Numbered from the stretch's first letter, positions 17,552-26,710 are shown. The stretch is 64,000 bases of DNA from Acidomonas methanolica (GCF_004346035.1 NZ_SLZN01000002.1:1-64000); one strand, 5' to 3'. The notes: generated by a model not told the origin, from the sequence alone. Made by a program: numbers and translations.

Positions 17552-18013
17552 GTGAAACTCCTGAAGATTACCCCGTCCACCCGCCGCCTGATCGGAGCCG
17601 CGACCGGCCTGACCGCCCTTCTGGGTCTGTCCGTCGCACTCACAGCTTGCGGCCCGCTCCATGTCGATGGTCTGCCCCATGTCTCCCTGAGCGACGACGT
17701 GTCGGCATCGGAGCAGCCGCATCTGATGGGGCAGTTCATCAACGACCGCATCCTGTCCGTGCCGGACAAAGCATCGACATATGCACAGGCCCGTCAGCAG
17801 GCCGATGCTGTCGATGCCGCGCTGATGCAGTTTGCCGAGATGGAGCCGAGCCGGGGCGCGTTCATCCGCTCCGGCCTGTCCGTCTGCATCGGCCGAGAAG
17901 AAACGGCCCTGCATGCGAGCCAGATGACGAACACTCGGCGCATCAAAGCGGCGCTCGATCATGAGTCCTGCGCGAAGTCCATGGCAATTGAACTGAAGCC
18001 GAAGCGCACCTGA
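17552..18013 (+). CDS. Predicted lipoprotein, 153 aa
   Basis: It starts with GTG at 17552, 4 bases after the previous stop, with AAGGA 9 bases upstream. The N-terminus has a basic stretch, a hydrophobic core and a lipobox LTAC with the acylated Cys at residue 33. Two further Cys in the mature part (VCIGRE and ESCAKS) are spaced like a possible disulfide. The end resembles that of the upstream protein (Cys pairs, helical), hinting that both sit in the same envelope complex. No family is recognised. Confidence 0.75.
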   Translation: MKLLKITPSTRRLIGAATGLTALLGLSVALTACGPLHVDGLPHVSLSDDVSASEQPHLMGQFINDRILSVPDKASTYAQARQQADAVDAALMQFAEMEPSRGAFIRSGLSVCIGREETALHASQMTNTRRIKAALDHESCAKSMAIELKPKRT

Positions 18014-18086
18014 CCGACCCCAGGCGCCACAACCTGAAACCTGCTTACACGAACGCACATAAACGCAAACTCGAAGGATTGAAACA

Positions 18087-18230
18087 ATGCACATCGTCGC
18101 AATCATCGCTGCCGCCATCATCGCCGGTGGAGCCGTCTTCTCAGGTGGAGCCGTCGCCTACGGCAAGGTCTCAGCGTCTTACGACGTGACCTCGACCCAT
18201 ACGCGGGTCGCCACCTTCCTGCACGGCTGA
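18087..18230 (+). CDS. Small membrane protein, 47 aa
   Basis: ATG at 18087 is preceded by GAAGGATTGAAACA, a good ribosome binding site, and the frame closes at TGA 18228-18230. The N-terminal half is hydrophobic with Ala/Ile/Gly (MHIVAIIAAAIIAGG), so one membrane helix or a signal is likely. It lies between the lipoprotein and coupling-protein genes on the same strand. The function is unknown. Confidence 0.55.
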   Translation: MHIVAIIAAAIIAGGAVFSGGAVAYGKVSASYDVTSTHTRVATFLHG

Positions 18231-18299
18231 TCCAGCACCTCCCCACCATCACGGAGCCGCCCGATGCGGCTCCGACGCAAACAGAAGTGAGTAACGACA

Positions 18300-21104
18300 A
18301 TGGATTTCTTCGGTCAAAACTCAGGAAACCTCGCTGACTCCGGCGCTCTCGATACAACGACCGCGCTTGTGTCAACGCTGTTCAATCTCCCGTCCCTCCA
18401 CCAGACCGGCGAGGTCGTTGTCGGCCTGTCGATCGCCGCCGCCGTCATCGCCTTCGTGCCTCTCGCCTGGCGCATGAGCGTCCGCACCGCCCGCGCCCCG
18501 CGCCGCATCGCTTCCCGCCTCTGGGGCAAGATGATCGACCGCCTGATTCCGCATGGCGTTCAGGAGCGGATCGACCTGTTCTGTGCGCCCGAACGCCTGG
18601 ACAAATGGCTCGAAGCCCGCACGTCCGGCTCGAACAACCCCCTCCTGGCCGGCGACATCCGCGCGGCTGCCAATACCACATGGCCCGAAACGAAATACCG
18701 CTGGCTTTACAAGGACATCCCGGCCGATCTGGTGCGTCCGCCGACCTGGGATGGCCGCCTGCCCGGCGGCGTGCCTGTCACCTGGCTGGCCTGGCGGCAC
18801 ATGACGATCAATGCGATCAGCGAAATCTCTCGCGCCCAGATTCACAAGAGCGTCCGCTATTCCGCCGGCATGGCTATTGTGTTTGCTGCGGCCGCTGTCG
18901 TCAGTGTCTGCCTTCAGGGCTTGCATAGCGCTATCCCTTTCCCGGATTGGGCGCGTGGTCTGCATGTGATCACGCCTCAGGCCGCCTGGTATGCGGACGC
19001 GATCGTTACGACCGCTGTTTCCGCTGTCGGCACGGTCGGGCTGGCCCTGCTTGCGGCGGCGATCATGGCTCCGGGCCTGGCTTTCTTCAATGTCGTGCGC
19101 GGCCTTCAGTCGTATTTCGGCCGAGCATCGGCGGCTCTGGCGACCCCGACGCGCGATTCCATCGTGGCTTGGGGCAACCGGTCGGACATCCGGCAGACCG
19201 AGCAGGAGGCATACGCCCGCCAGATCGATCTCGCGCTCATGAACCCCGACGCGCCGACGATCACCGTTGGCCGAGCAACCGGCATTGCCCGCGCCCGTGG
19301 CTCCATGCGCTCGCCGGGTGTCGGTCAGACGGTTGCACTCGATGCGGAAAGTATTCGTCAGCATGTCATCGCGTTTGGTGGCACGGGCGAGGGCAAGACA
19401 CGCGCTTTCCTTCAGCCCATGGCCCGGCGCATCTTCGCCGCGAAATGGGGGGACGGCAGCAAGATCGGCGGATACATCACCGACGGCAAGGGCGTTCTCT
19501 ATAAAGACCTCGTCGGTCTGCCCGAGATTGCTTCGCGTGGCGATGTCCGCGTCCTGGGAACCGACGACGGGCATTTCGGCGTCAACCTCGTCGCCGGCAT
19601 GACTCCTCTCGAAGTCGCAACGATGCTGAAGACAGTCACGACCCAGGTCGTGGGCGAAAAAGAGGATGTCTTCTGGAGCGAACAGGCGTCGATCATTGTT
19701 TACCATGCGGCAGTGCTGTGCAGCGTGCTGGAGCGCATTGTCCCGCATCCTCTCTCGAAAAGCGGCGTTCAGGAACCCGCTGCTGACGATGTTACCGAAG
19801 CCGACGCGCACCCTGAAGTCACCTCAGATTCGTGGGAAGACCTGCTCGCCTCCGGCGTGGACATCGACGACCTGGCTACGTCCGGCGCGGCAGAGGCAGC
19901 CCAGGATCAGACCGACGAGGACGCGCCGGCGGGAGCATGGCAGAATTTCAGGCCGTGGTCGCTTCAGGGCATTGCTTACCTCGCAACCAATCCCGATGCG
20001 ATCCTGGATGCTGCCGCTCAGGTCTCGAAGGAGAGCGAAGCCCTTGCGGCGATAGAGAAGGAACGCGCCCTGACAGTCGATGAGGCGGAACTCAAAGTAA
20101 TGCTTGAGTCTCGCGAGGTCATTATTTCGCACGGCTATGTCCGCAGCGAATGGGAGAAGATGGCCCCTGATACGCGCTCTGGTGTGATTGCGAACGTGAG
20201 CACAATCACCGGCAAATTCGCGGGTGCTCCGCCGGTCGCCGCTCGCTTCGCATCAGGTCTGCTGCCCGCAGATCAGACCACGGATGTCGATTTCGCCCTG
20301 AACGGCGGGATTCTCGCCGTGGCCGTAGGTGAGAGCGAATGGGGAACGGTCGGCCAGGTCGTCGCTGTCTGGCTCAAGACCCGGCTGTATATCGCCGCAC
20401 GCAAGCGCCAGATCGCCGATCCGGAGGCGGCGAAGCGGCAGTCCGTGGCCCTCCTGGTCGATGAATTCCAGATGTTGGCTACCAAGGGCGGCTCGGAATC
20501 TGACGCGGAATTCTTCAACATCGCCCGCTCAACAGGCGTGTTTATGGTCGCCGCGACTCAGGGTCTGCCGTCTTTGCAGAAGCGCCTGGGTGACAAACAC
20601 ACGCAAGACCTGTTGAACAACCTTCGCACGAAGTTGTGCCTGCGTATCGAAGAACAGGAAACGCTCGAATTCTTCCAGAAGCTGACGGGCGAAACCCTGC
20701 GCGGCCTGGTCATCGATGACGACTATTACGAGACTCAAGGTGTCCGTGAAATCGAGCGTCCTGATGTGCCGGTTCCCGCACTGACCGGCGCTGAACAGGT
20801 CAGCCTGATGCCGGCGTCGCCCGTGTTCAACACGTATCCGATGCGCCCCCTGAAGCGGTTCGATCCCCGATTCATCCTCCAGTTTCGTAAAAGCCCGCAT
20901 GGCGGCAATCAGGATGCGGTCATCGGCAGTCAAAAAGACGCCTTTTGGCGCCAGGAGGACAAGGAGCGCGAAATGCGCGGCAACGGCGTCGAGAACAAGC
21001 CCCTGTTCACCGCGACTGACATCAAACAGGGCGGAAGCTACGCTCTGGCTTATGTCCAGCGTGCCGGGGGCCACTCGATCGACATCGTTGACCTGGCGGA
21101 GTGA
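18300..21104 (+). CDS. Type IV coupling protein (VirD4/TraD-like DNA-pumping ATPase)
   Basis: A 934-residue inner-membrane ATPase that would link the relaxase-DNA complex to a type IV secretion channel. Hydrophobic segments lie near residues 38-58, 190-210 and 235-265. The motor has Walker A FGGTGEGKTRA (about 357) and Walker B ALLVDEFQML (about 715), with YITDGKGVLYKDL standing where VirD4 proteins carry DPKGE. An acidic insert of about 60 residues (about 500-560, with DEDAPAGAW) lies between the two, making it longer than most VirD4 proteins. No VirB channel genes are visible, so it may use genes outside the window or the machinery of another element. Confidence 0.88.
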   Translation: MDFFGQNSGNLADSGALDTTTALVSTLFNLPSLHQTGEVVVGLSIAAAVIAFVPLAWRMSVRTARAPRRIASRLWGKMIDRLIPHGVQERIDLFCAPERLDKWLEARTSGSNNPLLAGDIRAAANTTWPETKYRWLYKDIPADLVRPPTWDGRLPGGVPVTWLAWRHMTINAISEISRAQIHKSVRYSAGMAIVFAAAAVVSVCLQGLHSAIPFPDWARGLHVITPQAAWYADAIVTTAVSAVGTVGLALLAAAIMAPGLAFFNVVRGLQSYFGRASAALATPTRDSIVAWGNRSDIRQTEQEAYARQIDLALMNPDAPTITVGRATGIARARGSMRSPGVGQTVALDAESIRQHVIAFGGTGEGKTRAFLQPMARRIFAAKWGDGSKIGGYITDGKGVLYKDLVGLPEIASRGDVRVLGTDDGHFGVNLVAGMTPLEVATMLKTVTTQVVGEKEDVFWSEQASIIVYHAAVLCSVLERIVPHPLSKSGVQEPAADDVTEADAHPEVTSDSWEDLLASGVDIDDLATSGAAEAAQDQTDEDAPAGAWQNFRPWSLQGIAYLATNPDAILDAAAQVSKESEALAAIEKERALTVDEAELKVMLESREVIISHGYVRSEWEKMAPDTRSGVIANVSTITGKFAGAPPVAARFASGLLPADQTTDVDFALNGGILAVAVGESEWGTVGQVVAVWLKTRLYIAARKRQIADPEAAKRQSVALLVDEFQMLATKGGSESDAEFFNIARSTGVFMVAATQGLPSLQKRLGDKHTQDLLNNLRTKLCLRIEEQETLEFFQKLTGETLRGLVIDDDYYETQGVREIERPDVPVPALTGAEQVSLMPASPVFNTYPMRPLKRFDPRFILQFRKSPHGGNQDAVIGSQKDAFWRQEDKEREMRGNGVENKPLFTATDIKQGGSYALAYVQRAGGHSIDIVDLAE

Positions 21105-21125
21105 TGTGAGTTGCGGTGAGAAACG

Positions 21126-21156
21126 GTTGCGGCGAGCGCCCATTGCTCGCCGCAAC
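21126..21156. terminator. Strong GC hairpin after the coupling protein
   Basis: GTTGCGGCGAGC and GCTCGCCGCAAC form a perfect 12-bp stem with a 7-base loop, 22 bases after the stop. No T-run follows. Its right arm is one copy of a 15-bp palindrome also seen at 8201 and twice near 25829. A second smaller hairpin, CGTTGCtccccGCAACG, follows at 21161-21177. Confidence 0.5.
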
Positions 21157-21314
21157 GCCCCGTTGCTCCCCGCAACGCACCCGGCAAATTTGAAAACTGC
21201 GCTATAATATAAGCATAATAAGAAGAACGCTCAGTCATCCAGACCGCCTGACAAGTCAAACCTCAGACGGCCTGGATGCCGGAGCAAGTCACGGCAAACG
21301 AATGGAGAGTAATC

Positions 21315-21902
21315 ATGTCACTCCACGAAGATGACCTTCTGAAACGTGTCCACCGCCGCCATTTCCAGACCGTCAGCGACGGGAATGTCGGTTTCGTCCA
21401 GGCCGCTCCTGCTGGTCTGATCTCAAATAAACAGGCCGAGAAAGAGCGCTCAGACGAGCGGTATGCGCTGCACGTCATTACGAAGATTCGCGATCCCGAC
21501 AGCGAGGTTCGCAGGGATTATGAAGCCCTCATGGCGATGTCCGATTCCGATCTCCAGAAAGAGGCGGATGACCGGATGTTCTCGTCGAAACCCGGAGAAC
21601 CATTCCCCAGCCGCGCTCACCTGCGAGCGCTGGCCGTGGGCGACGCTCGCGGGGTGACGGACATCTGGCGGCAGGATCGCGCTCCGGAGCAGGCTCAGGT
21701 CGTCAAAATGGAAGATGCAAAGCGGGCAGATTCAAAGATGGGCGATCCCAAGGCGGATTCCGCGAGCCGCACCGCTCCCCTGCCGAAACCGAAGCCCTTA
21801 ATCCCGCCGCGTTTCGTGTCGCCGCTCAGGCAGATGATGACCCGTTATCAGGACGCAGATGCGCCTGTGATTCCACAGCAATCACGAGCCGTATCAAGGT
21901 AG
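21315..21902 (+). CDS. Hypothetical soluble protein, 195 aa
   Basis: The ATG at 21315 follows GGAGAG and is preferred over an in-frame ATG at 21276. The protein is polar and helical in the first two thirds (HEDDLLKRVHRRHF, then SDERYALHVITKIRDPD) and ends in a Pro/Lys/Arg-rich tail (LPKPKPLIPPRF). There is no membrane segment. I recognise no family. It lies between the coupling protein and the long coiled-coil gene in a plus-strand run typical of transfer modules. Confidence 0.65.
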   Translation: MSLHEDDLLKRVHRRHFQTVSDGNVGFVQAAPAGLISNKQAEKERSDERYALHVITKIRDPDSEVRRDYEALMAMSDSDLQKEADDRMFSSKPGEPFPSRAHLRALAVGDARGVTDIWRQDRAPEQAQVVKMEDAKRADSKMGDPKADSASRTAPLPKPKPLIPPRFVSPLRQMMTRYQDADAPVIPQQSRAVSR

Positions 21903-22002
21903 GGCGGCCGATGATTCCTGCCGGTTTCGAGGCAGTCCCAGTCGGGGCTGCGTCGAAACTGGCAGCGACGGGCAGTCAGTTTGACCATGAAGGATGGATA
22001 AG

Positions 22003-23901
22003 ATGACCGAAACGCAGGAAGAATACCGCAAGCGCCAGATCGAAGAGGCGGAAGCTCACCTCGACGACCAGATGGCCGCCGAGACCGAAGAGTATCATGA
22101 CGAAAGGACAGAAGACGAGCGCAGGAAACTGCTCGCGGCGGACGAAACGATCGACGAAGAAGAACCTGAAATCGACAATGAGACATGGTCTTACATGCAG
22201 GGGACAGGGAAGAGCAACCCGAACGAAGCCCGCAGAGAAGCAGAAGCGATCATTGAGGCGGGGGTTGAAGACGTGCGGCGGCAAGCAGATGGATGGGAGC
22301 CCGGCCTCGACGACGGCGAGGACTACGAGGATGACGATCGCGATTACGGTCACGACGAAGAGCAAAAAACGATCACTGGCGACAAGAAAGATGCTTTGGG
22401 CAAAATGAGCGATGCAGAGCTTGTCGCTGAATTCCGAAAACAGACAGACATTGTTGCTGAACGCGAATTCTTCGCGGAAAAGGCCGCTTACGCGCTATCC
22501 AACGATCTGTATGACCGCGAAGCTGATCTGCGGAGCGGGGACGATAAAGGCCAAGCCGGGAATGAGGAATGGCAGCGCGTCGAAGAACGTGCTGGCGTCG
22601 TCGCTGGACTCAACCGGCAGATCGACCAGGATCACGACCAGATTCGTGATGTCGTTGACGAGATGAAGAAGCGCGATGATCTGCAAATCGAAGATCGTGA
22701 GACACGGGAGAAGTTTGAGACCTTCCGGGATCAGGGTGTTCATCGCTGGGAAGACCCGAAACGGGAGATCGATGGTTCGCTCGAAAAATTCAAGTCAGTT
22801 TCAGAACTGCGCGAACACAAGGCCGTGTCCTGGAAAGAGGCTGAAGAGCGGAACGAAGAATACCGAAAAGACCTCGCCCGGATGAGCGGCCCCGAACTCA
22901 TCCAGGAATTCGAGACGCGCACGGCAGTCGCAGACGAGCGCGAATACCAAACCGAAAAGGCTGCTTACGGGCTGTCGAATGACCTCGATGATCGCAAGGC
23001 CGACCTGCGGAGTGGCGCTGACAGGGGAGAGAGCGGGAATGAGGAGTGGCAGCGCGTCGAGCAACGGGCCGGCATCGTTGCTGAACTCGACAAGCAGATC
23101 GACCATGACCACGATCGGATTCATGATGTCGTCGAGGAGATGAAGAAGCGCGACGATTTGAAGATCGAGGCCGGCGAAACGCGGGAGAAGTTTGAGACCT
23201 TCCGGGATCAGGGCGTTCAGCGATGGGAAGACCCGAAACGGACAATCAGCGACTCTCTCGAAAAATTCAGGGATGTGTCTGAATCCCGTGAAGATCGGGC
23301 TGAATTCTTGCGCGAGCAGCAGTTCGAGAGAGAACAGGAACGGACGCAGGATCGTCAGCCCGACATCTCAGCGTCTCACAACCACACCGACGATCGCCGC
23401 CCGAACCTGACCCAGTCAGACCCGGATCGTGGGCAGAAACGCAACGACGCCGAATTCCTGGGTCGAGAGGCCGCGCATGTTCTGCCCCAGGGCGAGCGTG
23501 ATCGGCAGCGTGACGCGGCCCGGTTTCAGAACCCGGAGGAGAAACGTGGGCTGGAGCATGAACTGAAGCCGGAGATGTCCTTGGGTGGCGCGTCTAGTGA
23601 GCCGCAGGCGGCGCGGGCGAAGGGGGAGGAACGGGAGAAGGCCCCGGCACAGGCCGAGCAGAAGGCAGAAACGAAGGCGCCGGTTTCGGCTCTGGGCAAA
23701 GCGGCCGCTTACTTCGACAGGAAGCGCGACGAAGCCGCCAAGCCATCCGAACAGAGGCAGGCAGACCAGAAGGGGGAGAAGGGGGAGCAGAAGGCCGAGA
23801 CGAAGAAGCCGCTGTCTGTGCTGGGTCGCGCTGCCGCTTATTTCGACCGGAAGCAGGCGGAGCAACCGAAGCCGGCTGAGGAGCAGTCCCGCAAGATGTG
23901 A
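22003..23901 (+). CDS. Large charged coiled-coil protein with an internal duplication, 632 aa
   Basis: Very rich in Glu, Asp, Lys, Arg and Gln, with no membrane segment. Two copies of a ~155-residue unit lie at about 137-290 and 296-445; both contain EKAAY(A/G)LSNDL, GNEEWQRVE, DEMKKRDDL-type sequence, REKFETFRDQGV and RWEDPKR. Near the C-terminus a shorter motif also appears twice, ALGKAAAYFDRK and VLGRAAAYFDRK. The ATG at 22003 has AAGGA 8 bases upstream; an ATG at 21994 overlaps that site. The function is unknown; a structural or DNA-organising role in transfer is one possibility. A strong terminator closes the gene. Confidence 0.75.
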   Translation: MTETQEEYRKRQIEEAEAHLDDQMAAETEEYHDERTEDERRKLLAADETIDEEEPEIDNETWSYMQGTGKSNPNEARREAEAIIEAGVEDVRRQADGWEPGLDDGEDYEDDDRDYGHDEEQKTITGDKKDALGKMSDAELVAEFRKQTDIVAEREFFAEKAAYALSNDLYDREADLRSGDDKGQAGNEEWQRVEERAGVVAGLNRQIDQDHDQIRDVVDEMKKRDDLQIEDRETREKFETFRDQGVHRWEDPKREIDGSLEKFKSVSELREHKAVSWKEAEERNEEYRKDLARMSGPELIQEFETRTAVADEREYQTEKAAYGLSNDLDDRKADLRSGADRGESGNEEWQRVEQRAGIVAELDKQIDHDHDRIHDVVEEMKKRDDLKIEAGETREKFETFRDQGVQRWEDPKRTISDSLEKFRDVSESREDRAEFLREQQFEREQERTQDRQPDISASHNHTDDRRPNLTQSDPDRGQKRNDAEFLGREAAHVLPQGERDRQRDAARFQNPEEKRGLEHELKPEMSLGGASSEPQAARAKGEEREKAPAQAEQKAETKAPVSALGKAAAYFDRKRDEAAKPSEQRQADQKGEKGEQKAETKKPLSVLGRAAAYFDRKQAEQPKPAEEQSRKM

Positions 23902-23935
23902 TCCTTCGCTTTCCGATTACGACTATGTCATCCTC

Positions 23936-23963
23936 AAAGGCGGCCACCGAGCCGCCTTTTTTT
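23936..23963 (+). terminator. Rho-independent terminator closing the rightward transfer run
   Basis: AAAGGCGGC and GCCGCCTTT form a 9-bp stem with a 6-base loop, followed by TTTT and CTTT. It lies 35 bases after the stop of the coiled-coil gene. Confidence 0.93.
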
Positions 23964-23993
23964 CTTTGCGGGACAAAACGCGGGATCAAGAAA

Positions 23994-24108
23994 GGCTGAA
24001 GGGGGCGCTGAGAGCGAGAGGTGCAGGGTCGGCTCCGCCTCCCATCGTTTCCGCAAACCTCGGCGGAGCCGAGGCATCCCCCCTGCGCCTACGCAGCCCC
24101 CTTCAGCC
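23994..24108. repeat. 115-bp repeat unit with perfect 13-bp inverted ends
   Basis: GGCTGAAGGGGGC (23994-24006) and its exact reverse complement (24096-24108) bound the unit. Inside, GGCTCCGCC (24031-24039) and GGCGGAGCC (24062-24070) form a second stem. It is the cleanest copy of the family seen at 481-629, 14166-14345 and 27550-27655. It sits between convergent genes and has no ORF. Confidence 0.75.
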
Positions 24109-24118
24109 TTGCTTCGCA

Positions 24119-24973
24119 TCACCCCCAGCGCGGACGCAACACTCTCCCTCTCGGCCTGGGCGCCCTGGGAGCCGGACTGCTTTTCTTGCCAATCCCGACC
24201 CGGCTCGTTCCACCCCCGGCAATCCGTCCACCGCCGCCCGGCCGTCCGTCGAACAGTTCCCAATCTCGTGATGAAATTGTCCCCATAATCCCGTGGATTC
24301 GTTCGCCGACTTCATTGTCTCGATCCAGCCCGCCCGCACACTGCCTATTCGTGTTGAACATAGCCGGCCCGATAGCATCTCCCAGATCGACGATGGCGGT
24401 TATCAGCAGCCGTTCCATTTCGCGCCCTGCGTTCCCGCGTCCGGTTGCCGCCACAAGCGACCTCACGATGACACTCCATGTTGGAACGTCCGGCGGGGCA
24501 ACTCCCAGGTCGGGCAGAAGCCGCATCCGGACGGGCAATGCCGGCAGGACGAGGTCACCATTCTTGATACAACAATACGTCCGGATGTCCGGCGAGACGG
24601 CCCCGATCATGATCCGCAAAGCAACCATCGAAACGTAAATATCCCGGCCGTTCTGGGTAAGATTCTTCTCCGCCCACCTCAGAATCTTCACCTCCTGGCG
24701 CGTCAGAATCTGCCTGCCGTCGAGATACTGGACATCGCGCTCGTCGCAGCGAACTGTCGCATCCTCGGCCTGACCGCACATGTAATGGATGATCCGGGGG
24801 GCCTCCGGAACAAGCGCGGCAAGGATGGGTTCCATAACCCGACCGCCGCCAACGCGCGGACTCAGAAAAGGCCCCATCAAAGCACGAAGGATCATCTCAC
24901 TAACGAAATACTCCTCAGCTATCCTCACCGCGACCGCATCGGCTGCCGGGGTGTCGTTCTCTTCGCTTGTCAT
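24119..24973 (-). CDS. Hypothetical protein, 284 aa
   Basis: CAGGAGACAATC precedes the ATG, a good ribosome binding site. The protein is a helical, soluble-looking domain with scattered Cys (YMCGQAEDATVRCDERD and IRTYCCIKNG) and a C-terminal tail rich in Gly, Arg and Pro (PGGGGRIAGGG, then PRAPRPRGR). The tail's coding DNA is unusually GC-rich. It shares GRDIYV with the protein of the next minus-strand gene, but no wider similarity is obvious. Family and function are not recognised. Confidence 0.6.
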   Translation of the reverse strand: MTSEENDTPAADAVAVRIAEEYFVSEMILRALMGPFLSPRVGGGRVMEPILAALVPEAPRIIHYMCGQAEDATVRCDERDVQYLDGRQILTRQEVKILRWAEKNLTQNGRDIYVSMVALRIMIGAVSPDIRTYCCIKNGDLVLPALPVRMRLLPDLGVAPPDVPTWSVIVRSLVAATGRGNAGREMERLLITAIVDLGDAIGPAMFNTNRQCAGGLDRDNEVGERIHGIMGTISSRDWELFDGRPGGGGRIAGGGTSRVGIGKKSSPAPRAPRPRGRVLRPRWG

Positions 24974-25028
24974 GATTGTCTCCTGGGCGTTCGTTGCCTC
25001 CAGGAGAGTCTATCTACGGACACGGAAA

Positions 25029-25056
25029 CGCCCGGCCTGTGATCACAAGCCGGGCG
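25029..25056 (-). terminator. Terminator after the 521-aa coiled-coil gene
   Basis: CGCCCGGC and GCCGGGCG form an 8-bp stem; the loop itself contains TGTGATCACA, a smaller palindrome. On the minus strand it is followed by TTTCCG. It lies about 90 bases after the stop at 25145. Confidence 0.7.
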
Positions 25057-25144
25057 CGACAGGCAAAGCCATTACCTTCGAAATTGGTAGTTTTCTGCGG
25101 GGTGCAGCTATGTTCCGCCCATCACCACCGTCGGAATCAGATGC

Positions 25145-26710
25145 TTATGCGGCAGCCCCGATATTCGCCACCTTCAGTCGCATCTCTATCCCGTCCGACA
25201 CAGTCAGCAGCAGGACATCGACGACCGGTGTCGGGCAGGCATCAGTCTTCATCAGCGTCCGAGCCTCCTCGATCGACAGCCCCGGCTTCCCCAGCGAAGG
25301 CCCGACCTCGTTCGCGATGTGATCCGCAAGCCATGCCTGAGCGCCATCTTCATCGGTCGAGACGATGGCGGAAAACGCATTGCCGTCATCGGAGATCGCG
25401 GCGAACAGCGTCTGTGAATACCCGCCGACGACAAGTGTCTGACCAGGCACGGTAAACGCCGAGATTTTGACATTCGGGTCTCGCATATACGCCTGAATCG
25501 CCCGCTCGAAGAACACGTCGATCCTGTCTGGATCAATGTCTTTATTCGACATCAGGAGTTCAATGTCAGGTGTAGTATATATCCCCGAAAACCAGTAAGG
25601 CGACAGTTCAGCCAGTTCCGGATATTGCTTTTCATGCGCGGCATGTTTTGCAGCCATTTCCCCAACGAACCCGGCCATCATCCGCATGCAATTCCGCTTC
25701 GATTCCGCGCCGAACGGATGGCAGACACCATCGACAACGAACCACCCGACATAGATGTCCCTGCCGTCGGCCGCGTCCTTCTTCTTCTCCGAGATGGCGA
25801 CATCACGAGCGAGGAAGTCCTCGATCCCATTGCTCGCCGCAATGCCATTGCTCGCCGCAATTCCGTCCACGGGGCAGCGCTCGACGATCAGGCGATCGGG
25901 GATACTGCGAGACTTCATCTCCTTGATCAGCGTTGCGAACCACAAATACTCACGCATGGTCATCGGCTGCCCGCCGGCCTTGAAGTGCGAGGTCATCAGG
26001 TTGTCGAGCATGGAGGGCTTTCCCTGGCCCGCCCACGCTTCCATCGCCTGAGCCGTCACATACATCACGGTCATGCCGGCCGCTTCGACCGCCTGGGTCA
26101 CAAGCGCCGCTTCACGCTGACTTGCCTCAAGAGCCGACACGGCACCCTCCGCCTGCTTCAGCCCGTCCTGAAGACGGTCACGATCACCCTGCACAGCCTG
26201 AAGAGCAGACTGGGTTCGGGAGGACTCATCCCGCACGGAAGCGAGCGACTGCCGTTCATGGGCAAGCGCATCCTGGGTCGCTCCCAGTGATCCGCGAACC
26301 CCGGCCAGATCGGCCTGAAGCTGGGATATGGAGGCGTCCTTCTCGGAGCAAAGCGCCGTCATTTCACGCAGTTCCCGGCCATTCTTTTGGCGAGCAGCAA
26401 GCGTGTTCTGATAATCAGCGAGCAGTTCCGTATAAAGCCGCTCATCCTGTGCAACGCGCTCATTGAACTGATGCACGATGGTTTCGGCGTGCCGCTTCCA
26501 GCGAAGGTTCTGCTCCTGAACGCCGCTCACAAGCTGACGGTTCACCCTGACCAGTTCGGTATTGGCGACCTCGAATTCATTACGACGCCGCGCGAGCGCT
26601 TCCGTCCGCTGAACCTGGGCCACAAGATTATGATACCAGTTTTCACCCGCGCTGAACGTCGCGTTGATGAATTGCGGATTGGTGATAATCGCTAGTTCTT
26701 CTGGCCCCAT
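25145..26710 (-). CDS. Hypothetical protein with a long coiled coil, 521 aa
   Basis: The ATG at 26710 is chosen because GGGGCAGG lies just upstream; the frame stays open to 26809. Residues about 30-210 are a continuous Gln/Glu/Arg/Ala-rich coiled coil (QLQADLAGVRGSLGATQDAL type). Residues 215-521 form a globular part (GRDIYVGWFVVDGVCHPFG, PYWFSGIYTTPDIELLM) without a motif I can name. At about residues 285-295 lies GIAASNGIAASNG, encoded by two copies of an 18-bp DNA repeat. It is divergent from the resolvase. The function is unknown. Confidence 0.7.
   Translation of the reverse strand: MGPEELAIITNPQFINATFSAGENWYHNLVAQVQRTEALARRRNEFEVANTELVRVNRQLVSGVQEQNLRWKRHAETIVHQFNERVAQDERLYTELLADYQNTLAARQKNGRELREMTALCSEKDASISQLQADLAGVRGSLGATQDALAHERQSLASVRDESSRTQSALQAVQGDRDRLQDGLKQAEGAVSALEASQREAALVTQAVEAAGMTVMYVTAQAMEAWAGQGKPSMLDNLMTSHFKAGGQPMTMREYLWFATLIKEMKSRSIPDRLIVERCPVDGIAASNGIAASNGIEDFLARDVAISEKKKDAADGRDIYVGWFVVDGVCHPFGAESKRNCMRMMAGFVGEMAAKHAAHEKQYPELAELSPYWFSGIYTTPDIELLMSNKDIDPDRIDVFFERAIQAYMRDPNVKISAFTVPGQTLVVGGYSQTLFAAISDDGNAFSAIVSTDEDGAQAWLADHIANEVGPSLGKPGLSIEEARTLMKTDACPTPVVDVLLLTVSDGIEMRLKVANIGAAA
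25829..25861. repeat. Tandem copies of a 15-bp palindromic repeat inside a gene
   Basis: ATTGCTCGCCGCAAT occurs at 25829-25843 and 25847-25861, 18 bp apart and in frame, encoding IAASN twice. The same 15-mer is at 8201-8215, and a one-mismatch copy at 21142-21156. Confidence 0.85.

Noticed and set aside
21126-21177. Rho-independent terminator after the coupling protein with certainty
   Set aside because: The hairpin is strong but no T-run follows, and its sequence belongs to a dispersed repeat, so it is listed only at moderate confidence.
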